From positions 1 to 64,000 of the forward strand of contig NZ_ATWV01000008.1 in assembly GCF_000421345.1 (NCBI RefSeq): 64,000 bases of DNA. Direction: 5' to 3'. Positions 57,700-64,000 of this stretch are shown piece by piece (the first letter of the stretch is position 1; the number at the start of each line of letters is the position of its first letter). A program made the translations under genes and the position numbers. A model generated the notes under the pieces. It was given only the letters and a program-made list of their open reading frames with translations. It did no database searches and was not told the DNA's origin. The stretch is from Treponema bryantii NK4A124. GTDB taxonomy: Bacteria; Spirochaetota; Spirochaetia; Treponematales; Treponemataceae.

Positions 57700-59283
57700 T
57701 TATTTAATAAGAAGTCCAGCATAAGCCTTGAGAGCACCTTCCATGTTGCCGCTCAAAACTGTCTTAGCAAGCTTCTTACCGAGCTGTACTCCCTCTTGAT
57801 CGAAAGAGTTTACATTCCATACAAAGCCCTGGAACATTACCTTGTTCTCGTAGTGAGCGAGCAAGGCACCCAGGCTCTTTGGATTGAGTTGTGCGCCGTA
57901 AATCAGGCTAGATGGACGTCCGCCGGCAAATGCCTTGTTTGGATTCTCATCTGATTTTCCACATGCGAAGGCAACAATCTGAGCAGTTACGTTAGCGCAG
58001 AGTTTTATCTGGCTTGTAGAATCTTCAATTACAACATCTTCGCCAGTCTGGTTTTCGCGGAAGGCGATAAACTGCAAAGGAATGATATCAGTTCCCTGGT
58101 GAAGAAGCTGGTAGAATGAGTGCTGACCGTTTGTTCCAGGCTCTCCAAAAATTACAGGACCAGTTACGTAGCCGAGTGGCTTACCGTCGCGGTTTACTGA
58201 TTTTCCGTTTGATTCCATATCAAGCTGCTGAAGGTGAGCTGGGAAGCGGCTGAGTGCCTGTGAGTATGGAAGAATTGCTGTTGCAGGATAGCCCTGAACG
58301 TTTCTCTCGTAAACACCGATGAGGGCATCCATAAGAGCAGCATTCTTTGTGATGTCCTTGTTGAGACAAAGTTTATCTTCTTCTGCGGCACCGTCGAGGA
58401 ATTCCTGGAATACCTTTGGTCCGAAAGCGAGGCTCAAAACAGCTCCGCCTACACCAGAAGTTGAAGAATAGCGGCCGCCAATATAATCATCCATATAGAA
58501 GGCTGCCATATAGTCAGGGTTGTGAGCGAGAGGAGATGTCTCAGATGTAACAGCAATCATGTGCTTGCTTGCATCACAGCCAGCCTTTTTAATAAAGTCT
58601 TTTACGAAAGATTCGTTTGTAAGAGTTTCCAGAGTTGTTCCTGATTTAGAAACAAGAATGAAAATTGTCTTTGAAATGTCGAGAGACTTAACAACACTTG
58701 CAGCATCATCAGGGTCTACATTAGAAATGAAGTGTGCTTCCATCTTAAATGTGTTGTTTTTCTTTGCCCAGTTTTCAAGAGCAAGGTACATAGCGCGAGG
58801 ACCAAGGTCTGAACCGCCGATACCAATCTGACAAACTGTTGTATATTTTTCGCCCTTCTCGTTCTTGAGCTCGCCAGAGTGAACTTTGTCTGCAAACTCA
58901 GCAATGCGGCGAACTTCGTTGATGTAGAATTCACGCTTGTTTACACCATCAGCCATAACGTCTTTTCCAAGCTGACCGCGTGTAAGCTGGTGAAGAACCA
59001 TGCGCTTCTCTCCAGTGTTGATAACAGCACCATCAAGAAGTTCCTGATATTTTTCTACAAGCTGCTGCTCTTCTGCGAGCTCAGCAAGAGTTTTAAGAAT
59101 CTGTTCATTAACCTGTTTAGCAGCGAAGTTGTATGTCAGTGCTCCGCCCATAGGAATAGAATATTTTGCGATTCTGTCTGCTGCACCAGAGCCGGAAAGC
59201 TCATCTGCAACAGAAACCATACCTTTAAGAGACTGAAGCTTCTTCCATGAAGAAAGCGAGTCTGCATTAGACCATGTAGCCAT
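57700..59283 (-). CDS. pgi: Glucose-6-phosphate isomerase
   Basis: This 527-residue enzyme interconverts glucose 6-phosphate and fructose 6-phosphate. Family signatures are IGIGGSDLGPRAMYLAL, FILVSKSGTTLETLTNE, GGRYSSTSGVGGAVLSLAFG, MESNGKSVNRDGK and GEPGTNGQHSFYQLLHQG. The start ATG has GAGGTAATTTAA before it. Promoter TTGTAT-N17-TATAAT lies at 59365-59337 and an intrinsic terminator follows, so it is a single-gene unit. It feeds glucose from the glycogen genes into glycolysis. Confidence 0.97.
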   Translation of the reverse strand: MATWSNADSLSSWKKLQSLKGMVSVADELSGSGAADRIAKYSIPMGGALTYNFAAKQVNEQILKTLAELAEEQQLVEKYQELLDGAVINTGEKRMVLHQLTRGQLGKDVMADGVNKREFYINEVRRIAEFADKVHSGELKNEKGEKYTTVCQIGIGGSDLGPRAMYLALENWAKKNNTFKMEAHFISNVDPDDAASVVKSLDISKTIFILVSKSGTTLETLTNESFVKDFIKKAGCDASKHMIAVTSETSPLAHNPDYMAAFYMDDYIGGRYSSTSGVGGAVLSLAFGPKVFQEFLDGAAEEDKLCLNKDITKNAALMDALIGVYERNVQGYPATAILPYSQALSRFPAHLQQLDMESNGKSVNRDGKPLGYVTGPVIFGEPGTNGQHSFYQLLHQGTDIIPLQFIAFRENQTGEDVVIEDSTSQIKLCANVTAQIVAFACGKSDENPNKAFAGGRPSSLIYGAQLNPKSLGALLAHYENKVMFQGFVWNVNSFDQEGVQLGKKLAKTVLSGNMEGALKAYAGLLIK

Positions 59284-59336
59284 TTAAATTACCTCAGATA
59301 ATCAAATATTGCCGTAAATTAACTGTCGGCGGTCTT

Positions 59337-59365
59337 ATTATAGTAGATTACAAGAGGTGATACAA
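59337..59365 (-). promoter_or_regulatory. Promoter of pgi
   Basis: TTGTAT (59365-59360), 17-base spacer, TATAAT (59342-59337) on the minus strand, just after the rrf2 stop. Confidence 0.7.
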
Positions 59366-59368
59366 TAA

Positions 59369-59794
59369 TTAAATGTAATACATCTCGCCAATGTCGCTGC
59401 GATTTTTTTCTACAAGCTTTTCAAGGGTTACAGAGTCAACATAATCATTTATAACAGTTTCAAAGTCTTTCCAGTAATCATCGTTTCCTACATTACTGAT
59501 AACATTTCCATGCGACTCACCCACCGGCGACAGGTCCCCCTCCAGAGCGCGGAGAATCTCGCCGGTTGTGTACTCCTCTGTCTTCTTAGCAAGTCTATAG
59601 CCGCCGTTACTTCCACGTACGCCATTTACAAGGCCAGCCTTACTTAACTGAATTAAAATCTGTTCCAGATACTTTACAGAAAGATTGTGTCTGTGAGAAA
59701 GCAGCTTAAGAGAAATAAATTTTCCCTCAGGCAGCTCGGCCAGTTCTGTCATAATCAAAAGGGCGTATTGCCCGCGTGTAGAAATTTTATACAT
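59369..59794 (-). CDS. Rrf2-family regulator without cluster cysteines (CymR-like)
   Basis: The 141-residue protein has the Rrf2 winged helix: MYKISTRGQYALLIM at the start and SVKYLEQILIQLSKAGLVNGVRGSNGGYRLA. It contains no cysteine at all, so unlike IscR or NsrR it cannot hold an Fe-S cluster by cysteines. Cysteine-free Rrf2 proteins such as CymR control sulfur metabolism, and the genes around (PatB-like lyase upstream, cystathionine synthase/lyase at the window end) fit this. It lies 50 bases downstream of the lyase gene, probably in the same operon. GGAG precedes the ATG. Confidence 0.88.
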   Translation of the reverse strand: MYKISTRGQYALLIMTELAELPEGKFISLKLLSHRHNLSVKYLEQILIQLSKAGLVNGVRGSNGGYRLAKKTEEYTTGEILRALEGDLSPVGESHGNVISNVGNDDYWKDFETVINDYVDSVTLEKLVEKNRSDIGEMYYI

Positions 59795-59844
59795 AAAAAA
59801 ATCTCCTATAGGTCCGCACGATGGTTTCGATACAACGCTTCGCG

Positions 59845-61038
59845 TTACTCAACCACCGCTGCAAACGCATTTGCAATTCTTTCCAGCGCTTCTTCGAGCA
59901 GGGGCCGGGGCGTTGCAATATTTATTCTCTGATAGAACTCTCCCTCCTGGCCGAACATAGTTCCCCGGTCCAGCCAGACCTTTGCCTTATTTACAATAAT
60001 GTCATCTATTTCCGAATCGGAAAGTCCAAGCTTAGTCCCCAGCTTTGAAAAATCCAGCCACAAAAGAAAGGTTCCTTCCGGTTCTATAAGCCTAACTAAC
60101 GATAGTTTGTCTTTAAGAAAATCCCTCACAAAATCAATATTCGATTTAAGATGTTTATGCAATTCTTCCAGCCAGGGTTTGCCATTCTGATAAGCCGCTC
60201 TTGCAGCAGTGAGGCCCATTATGCTTGGTTCGTCATAACCGGTTTTATCAAATTCTGCCTTAAACCTTGCGCGCAGGCCAGGATTTTTTATAAAGTTAGT
60301 AGAAAACTGAAGTCCTGCAAGATTAAAGGTTTTGCTGACAGACATTGAAACAATAGAGTTTTCTGCAACTTCTTCAGAAAGAGTTGAAAAGACGGTGTGT
60401 TTGTTAGGCGGGTAAACAAAATCATTATGAATCTCATCTGCAAAAACTATTACCTTGTGACGCAGACAAATCTCTGCAATACGCTCAAGCTCTTCGCGGA
60501 TCCATACGCGGCCAACGGGATTATGCGGACTGCAGAGAATAAAAAGTTTTACCTTGTTATCAATAATCTTCTTTTCAAAATCATCAAAATCAATAAACCA
60601 CTTTCCATCTTTTTCATATAGAGAAGAAGTTACCAGCTTACGATTATTTGCCACAATCATATTTTTAAAAGGATAGTAAACCGGTGTCTGAATAATCACT
60701 GCCTCCCCTTCCTGTGTAAAGGCTCTTATAGCACATACGATTCCAAAAACAACACCAGGTGTAGTCACAAGCTCCCGGCGATCTGGAGAAAAATCATGCT
60801 CGGTCTGCATCCAGTTTTTCAAAGCAGTAAAGAAAGAATCATCAAGGCAGGAATAGCCGAATATTCCATGGTCAACTTTTTTATGGAGAGCTTCTAGAAT
60901 TGCAGGACTTGTCGGAAAATCCATATCTGCAACCCAGAGTGAAAGAACATCTGCAGGCTTACCGCGGGCAAGAGCCAGATCTGTTTTTATGGAGTTACTT
61001 CCATGGCGGTCGGTTACTTTGTTGAAATCATAAATCAT
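59845..61038 (-). CDS. PatB/MalY-type PLP-dependent C-S lyase
   Basis: The 397-residue class I aminotransferase-fold enzyme has MIYDFN-VTDRHGSNSIKTD and LSLWVADMDFPTSPAI at the start, CSPHNPVGRVW, FADEIHNDFVYP, and the PLP lysine in SMSVSKTFNLAGLQ. These mark cystathionine beta-lyases of the PatB/MalY branch, which cleave C-S bonds of cystathionine or cysteine conjugates. Its promoter overlaps that of the divergent DUF4418 gene and contains a probable Rrf2 site. The last codons run into a short dispersed repeat. Confidence 0.92.
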   Translation of the reverse strand: MIYDFNKVTDRHGSNSIKTDLALARGKPADVLSLWVADMDFPTSPAILEALHKKVDHGIFGYSCLDDSFFTALKNWMQTEHDFSPDRRELVTTPGVVFGIVCAIRAFTQEGEAVIIQTPVYYPFKNMIVANNRKLVTSSLYEKDGKWFIDFDDFEKKIIDNKVKLFILCSPHNPVGRVWIREELERIAEICLRHKVIVFADEIHNDFVYPPNKHTVFSTLSEEVAENSIVSMSVSKTFNLAGLQFSTNFIKNPGLRARFKAEFDKTGYDEPSIMGLTAARAAYQNGKPWLEELHKHLKSNIDFVRDFLKDKLSLVRLIEPEGTFLLWLDFSKLGTKLGLSDSEIDDIIVNKAKVWLDRGTMFGQEGEFYQRINIATPRPLLEEALERIANAFAAVVE

Positions 61039-61064
61039 ATTCTGCCTCCATTTTTATTTTTTTA

Positions 61065-61122
61065 CCTATTGACTTAATAGGCTGATTGAAGTATAAAGGG
61101 TATTACCTACTAAGTCAATAGG
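61065..61122. promoter_or_regulatory. Divergent overlapping promoters with two matching 17-bp operators
   Basis: Site 1 (61065-61081) is CCTATT-GACTT-AATAGG; site 2 (61106-61122) is the same in opposite orientation with one change. Each contains a TTGACT -35 box. The plus promoter is TTGACT (61069-61074)-N17-TATAAA (61092-61097), for the DUF4418-ABC operon. The minus promoter is TTGACT (61118-61113)-N17-TATACT (61095-61090), for the PatB gene. The two -10 boxes overlap. The operators resemble Rrf2-type sites. Confidence 0.78.
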
Positions 61123-61149
61123 TATATTAAATATTTGAAGAGGTATCTT

Positions 61150-61545
61150 ATGAAAAAAGTAAATGTTTTTTTCTCTCTGCTTATTCTTGGTCTTGGAGCA
61201 TTCACTGCTATAGCCCCTTATTCCTTTGCTCATGTCTGCGAAGTCGGAGAGAAGGTCATGAAGTGTCACTGGACCGGCCGCATAGAATTGTTTATTGGAA
61301 TTTCCATTGCCCTTCTGGGGCTTTTAAAGCTGCTTTCCTCTGATGCAAAATATCAGCTTGGAATAAATGCCGGCATTCTGGTAAATGCACTGGGCGTAAT
61401 TCTCACTCCAACTGTTTTGATTGGCGTTTGCGGAATGAAATCAATGCATTGTGCCTCTGTTGCAAAGCCAACCTTAATTGTATTTGGAATTTTGATTTTA
61501 GCTGCTACCCTTATTCAGAGTTTTATTACATGGAAAAAGAAATAA
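61150..61545 (+). CDS. DUF4418-family membrane protein
   Basis: The product has 131 residues and four membrane helices. DUF4418 features are visible: a first helix ending in APYSFAHVC, the KCHWTGRIELFIGI motif, and late cysteines (GVCGMKSMHC). Function unknown; the conserved cysteines and histidines suggest metal or redox chemistry. GAGGT before ATG 61150 decides the start (the frame is open five codons further). Its last 16 bases overlap the ABC permease gene, so the three genes are one operon. Confidence 0.85.
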   Translation: MKKVNVFFSLLILGLGAFTAIAPYSFAHVCEVGEKVMKCHWTGRIELFIGISIALLGLLKLLSSDAKYQLGINAGILVNALGVILTPTVLIGVCGMKSMHCASVAKPTLIVFGILILAATLIQSFITWKKK

Positions 61546-62747
61546 GTTCAAAATATATTGCTCTTTCTAATCTCAAAAAAAAGCCCTTCCGAACGGCCGC
61601 TATGCTGGCGGTAATTGCCCTAAGCTCTGCCCTTCTGCTTGGGAGCTTTATTATCAGTGCAAGTCTTAGGGGCGGCATTTTTGGAATTCAGTCCAGGCTT
61701 GGAGCTGACTTAATGATTATTCCTGAGGGAGCCCAGCAGGAACTTGAAGGCATTCTTCTTTATGGAAATCCTAATTATTTTTATATGGATAAAAATATAG
61801 AAGATCTTGTACGAACGGTTGACGGAGTGGAGGCGGCTTCCAGCCAGACTTATCTTGCCAGCGTTTCTGAAAGCTGCTGCGACTTTCCTGTTCAGCTTAT
61901 CGGCTTTGACCCGGAGACTGATTTTATTGTAAAAAGCTGGGCAAAGTCACGTTACAGTAAATTGAGCTCTGAGGAGGAAGTCCTCTTCGCCGGCAGCAAT
62001 ATTGATGTTCAGAAAAAGACTGTAAGATTTTACGGGCAGACTCATAAAGTGACGGCAAAGCTCGCAAAAAGCGGTTCCGGAATGGACAGCGCAATTTACA
62101 CCGACACTGCTACCCTTAAAAATATTTTTCTGGATGCCCGCTCCAAGGGCTTTGGTTTTATTTCTGGCGATGACATTGATAAAAAGGTCAGTGCAATTTT
62201 TGTAAAATTAGCTGATGGAGTAAGGCCGGACAGTGCAGTTTTAAGAATTCAAAGAGCTCTTTCCCAACAACCGGATGCCCCTGCAATTCAAATCATTCAA
62301 AACGAAAAAATGATTCTGGATCTTATGAATAAGTTTTCGGCCATTCTGATTTTTATGAATGGGCTTTCTGCACTTGTACTGGTAATTACCTTTGCAACTC
62401 TTGCAGTTGTCTTTTCTCTTATGCTTAATGAAAGGCTTAAGGAGTTTGCAGTTTTACGCGTTCTTGGTGCAAGCCACCGGACTCTGGTAAAAATCATTTT
62501 GAGCGAGGCTGGTCTTGTGGGCTGTGCAGGTGCTGTAACAGGAATCTTCCTTTCGCTTCTGATTATCCTGCCATTTAATGTTTTGATTTCAGAAAAGCTT
62601 GCACTGCCATTTGCAATGAGCAGTCTGCCCCAGCTTGTGCTTTTTTCTGTCCTTGTATTTGTGATTATTCTTGCAGCCAGCATTCTTTCTTCAATATTTA
62701 GTGCTGTACGCATTTCAAAATTTGAACCTTACGGAGATGTAAAATGA
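61530..62747 (+). CDS. ABC transporter permease (MacB/FtsX type)
   Basis: The 405-residue protein has one N-terminal membrane helix (about 22-42), a large outer domain (about 45-270, MacB-like periplasmic core) and three C-terminal helices (about 275-395) with FtsX motifs (NERLKEFAVLRVLGAS). It works with the ATPase encoded next. Such MacB/LolE-like systems move lipoproteins, peptides or act mechanically rather than pump ions. The start at MEKEISSKY is chosen because the longer frame would lie inside the DUF4418 gene. The stop overlaps the ATPase start by 4 bases. Confidence 0.9.
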   Translation: MEKEISSKYIALSNLKKKPFRTAAMLAVIALSSALLLGSFIISASLRGGIFGIQSRLGADLMIIPEGAQQELEGILLYGNPNYFYMDKNIEDLVRTVDGVEAASSQTYLASVSESCCDFPVQLIGFDPETDFIVKSWAKSRYSKLSSEEEVLFAGSNIDVQKKTVRFYGQTHKVTAKLAKSGSGMDSAIYTDTATLKNIFLDARSKGFGFISGDDIDKKVSAIFVKLADGVRPDSAVLRIQRALSQQPDAPAIQIIQNEKMILDLMNKFSAILIFMNGLSALVLVITFATLAVVFSLMLNERLKEFAVLRVLGASHRTLVKIILSEAGLVGCAGAVTGIFLSLLIILPFNVLISEKLALPFAMSSLPQLVLFSVLVFVIILAASILSSIFSAVRISKFEPYGDVK

Positions 62748-63475
62748 TTGAACTTAAAAACATTACAAAAGAGTTTTCTACTCCGAGAGGAAGGCTTTCT
62801 GTTCTAAAAGATTTTAATCTTAAAATTGAGGCCGGAACTTTTCTTGGGCTTGAAGGAAAGTCCGGAGCGGGAAAGTCTACCCTGCTTTCTATAATTGCGG
62901 GTTTGCAGAAACCGGACGCGGGTCAAGTTTTTCTCGGTCAACCTCAGGTGAATATTCTCACTCTCAATGATAAAGAACTCAGCGCCTTCCGCAATAAAAA
63001 CATTGGCTTTATTTCCCAGGAACAGAGTTTTCTGGAAAATCTTACTGTTCTGGATAATGTAAGACTGCCGGCTTTTCTTGCAAAAAAATCAAGTACTGTC
63101 ATACTGAACTTGTTTCAGCATCCATCAAAAGAGATTCCGAAACAAGTTCGGAATGACTTCGATGTAAAAATCACCGAAAGGGCCCTCAATCTTCTTGAAT
63201 CACTTGGAATTGCAGGTCTTGCAAAGAGTTTTCCGCGCGATCTTTCCGGTGGCGAAAATCACCGGCTTCTTATAGCCCGCGCTTTAATGAATAACCCGGA
63301 TTATATTCTTGCTGATGAGCCGACCGACTCTGTGGACTCAGAGCAGACCCAGGCCATCATTAAAATCTTCCGCCGCCTTGCCGACGAAGGCAAAACTATT
63401 CTTATTGCCAGCCACGACAAGGAAGCGCTTAAACTGTGTGATATCAGTATGACAGTGCCTGGCTCAAATCGTTAA
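62744..63475 (+). CDS. ABC transporter ATP-binding protein carrying an in-frame repeat
   Basis: This MacB/LolD-type ATPase has Walker A GKSGAGKST (38-46), Q-loop ISQEQ (90-94), signature LSGGENHR (about 168), Walker B YILADEPTDSVD and H-loop ASHD. Between the Q-loop region and the signature, residues 118-138 (TVILNLFQHP-SKEIPKQVRND) are encoded by a dispersed palindromic repeat that keeps the frame open; relatives have a short helix there. The protein may still fold because the insert lies at a surface turn of the helical subdomain. The 3' end overlaps the convergent cystathionine gene by 32 bases. Confidence 0.92.
   Translation: MIELKNITKEFSTPRGRLSVLKDFNLKIEAGTFLGLEGKSGAGKSTLLSIIAGLQKPDAGQVFLGQPQVNILTLNDKELSAFRNKNIGFISQEQSFLENLTVLDNVRLPAFLAKKSSTVILNLFQHPSKEIPKQVRNDFDVKITERALNLLESLGIAGLAKSFPRDLSGGENHRLLIARALMNNPDYILADEPTDSVDSEQTQAIIKIFRRLADEGKTILIASHDKEALKLCDISMTVPGSNR
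63095..63157. repeat. Dispersed palindrome inserted in a coding sequence
   Basis: CATACTGAACTTGTTTCAGCATC and ATTCCGAACTTGTTTCGGAAT-type palindromes (the second as its reverse complement) form a unit of 63 bases, a multiple of three. Related units lie between genes at 12065, 31277, 31319 and 47643. Confidence 0.85.
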
Positions 63476-64000
63476 TCAAATCTTCAACATTTTCAATACC
63501 AACAGAAAGGCGCAGGGTTGCCGGAGTTATTCCGTTTTTAAGGCGGATTTCTTCGGGAACGTCCGCGTGGGTCTGGGTTGTCGGATAGGTAATCAAAGTT
63601 TCAACACCGCCAAGACTTTCTGCATACTGAATCAGCTTTACATGATTGAGTACAGAGAGGGCGTGTTCGGTTGTATCAGTCTGGAAGGTAAGCATTGCGC
63701 CAAAACCACGGGCCTGCTTTTTCATAACTTCGTGGCCAGGATGTTCTGTCAGCCCCGGATAAATTACGCGCACAACAGACTTCTGCTTCTTAAGCCATTC
63801 TGCAATTTTTGCAGCATTTTCCTGGGCCTTTTCCATTCGTATAGGAAGAGTTTTTATTCCTCGTAAAACCAGCCAGCTGTCAAAAGGAGCAAGCCCCGCG
63901 CCGGTTGTCTTTATTAAAAATCTAAGCCTTTCCTGAATATCAGCTCTATTAGTAACAATAAAGCCTGCAAGAGTGTCGTTGTGGCCGGCCAGATATTTTG
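63444..64000 (-). CDS. Cystathionine gamma-synthase/lyase family protein (partial)
   Basis: Only the C-terminal about 185 residues are in the window; the N-terminus and the PLP lysine lie beyond its right edge. The visible part begins KYLAGHNDTLAGFIVTN, continues GAGLAPFDSWLVLRGIKTLPIRMEK, and has YPGLTEHPGHEVMKKQARGFGAM, SLGGVETLITYPTTQTHADVP and LRLSVGIENVEDLINDL, all typical of the Cys/Met metabolism PLP family. Synthase, gamma-lyase and homocysteine-forming members cannot be told apart here. An internal ATG (63836) is not the true start. Together with the PatB-like lyase it forms a sulfur amino acid region. Confidence 0.93.
   Translation of the reverse strand, partial: KYLAGHNDTLAGFIVTNRADIQERLRFLIKTTGAGLAPFDSWLVLRGIKTLPIRMEKAQENAAKIAEWLKKQKSVVRVIYPGLTEHPGHEVMKKQARGFGAMLTFQTDTTEHALSVLNHVKLIQYAESLGGVETLITYPTTQTHADVPEEIRLKNGITPATLRLSVGIENVEDLINDLSQALSY

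Noticed and set aside
63444-63836. Complete small PLP-enzyme gene starting at 63836
   Set aside because: The frame stays open to the window edge and codes for the typical upstream cystathionine-synthase sequence, so the ATG at 63836 is internal.

Overview
The window looks like chromosome of a host-associated, carbohydrate-fermenting spirochaete, most likely a gut or rumen Treponema. This is a judgement from gene content: an alternative chemosensory operon with a class III cyclase, 6-TM chemoreceptors, many HD-GYP proteins and lipoproteins, a secreted GH5 endoglucanase, and glycogen and maltodextrin enzymes. There is no rRNA or other taxonomic marker here, so genus is moderately sure and species unknown. 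I see no tRNA, rRNA, CRISPR array or prophage.

Layout. 1-1393 is an IS110-family element whose upstream non-coding end looks like a bridge (seeker) RNA; it has cut off the 3' end of a chemoreceptor gene. 1394-12055 is a tightly coupled minus-strand chemosensory operon (cheW, CheW-like, cheB, cheR, cheA with its own receiver, receiver-adenylyl cyclase, two receptors). 12175-16791 holds glgP and glgX. 16850-17206 is a GC-rich patch followed by AT-rich hairpin repeats, then a phase-variable lipoprotein gene (17212-20157). 20226-24079 is housekeeping (era, HD-GYP, TSCPD protein, ychF). 24242-28699 holds an endoglucanase, an ion transporter and a radical SAM enzyme. 28696-33655 is accessory: CotH lipoprotein with a divergent XRE regulator, acetyltransferases, esterase, CPBP protease. 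33692-40240 has malQ and a very large GH13 protein with a lysine-rich tail. 40272-40560 is a small type I toxin-antitoxin-like locus. 40578-44179 is an AT-rich accessory cluster with a second lipoprotein/XRE divergon. 44346-49536 contains a membrane hydrolase, an exactly 94-bp-periodic hairpin array, nitroreductase, YczE-type membrane protein, a threonine synthase homologue without its PLP lysine, and argR. 49597-57533 is a signalling operon (intact HD-GYP, hybrid kinase without its phospho-histidine, degenerate HD-GYP). 57700-64000 has pgi, then a sulfur amino acid region: Rrf2 regulator, PatB/MalY lyase, a divergent DUF4418-ABC operon, and a partial cystathionine gamma-synthase/lyase.

How genes work together. 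glgP, glgX, malQ, the GH13 protein and pgi form a glycogen/maltodextrin route into glycolysis, with the endoglucanase supplying beta-glucan oligosaccharides. The chemosensory operon has no stand-alone CheY; its visible outputs are a receiver fused to CheA and a receiver-linked adenylyl cyclase, so it probably controls cAMP rather than the flagellar switch. The Rrf2 regulator probably binds two matching 17-bp sites that carry the -35 boxes of overlapping divergent promoters.

Recurrent features are (i) promoters placing the transcript start at or within about 3 nt of the start codon (leaderless mRNAs), (ii) short dispersed palindromes, one of them inside an ABC ATPase reading frame, and (iii) small XRE genes divergent from lipoprotein genes with paired palindromic operators.
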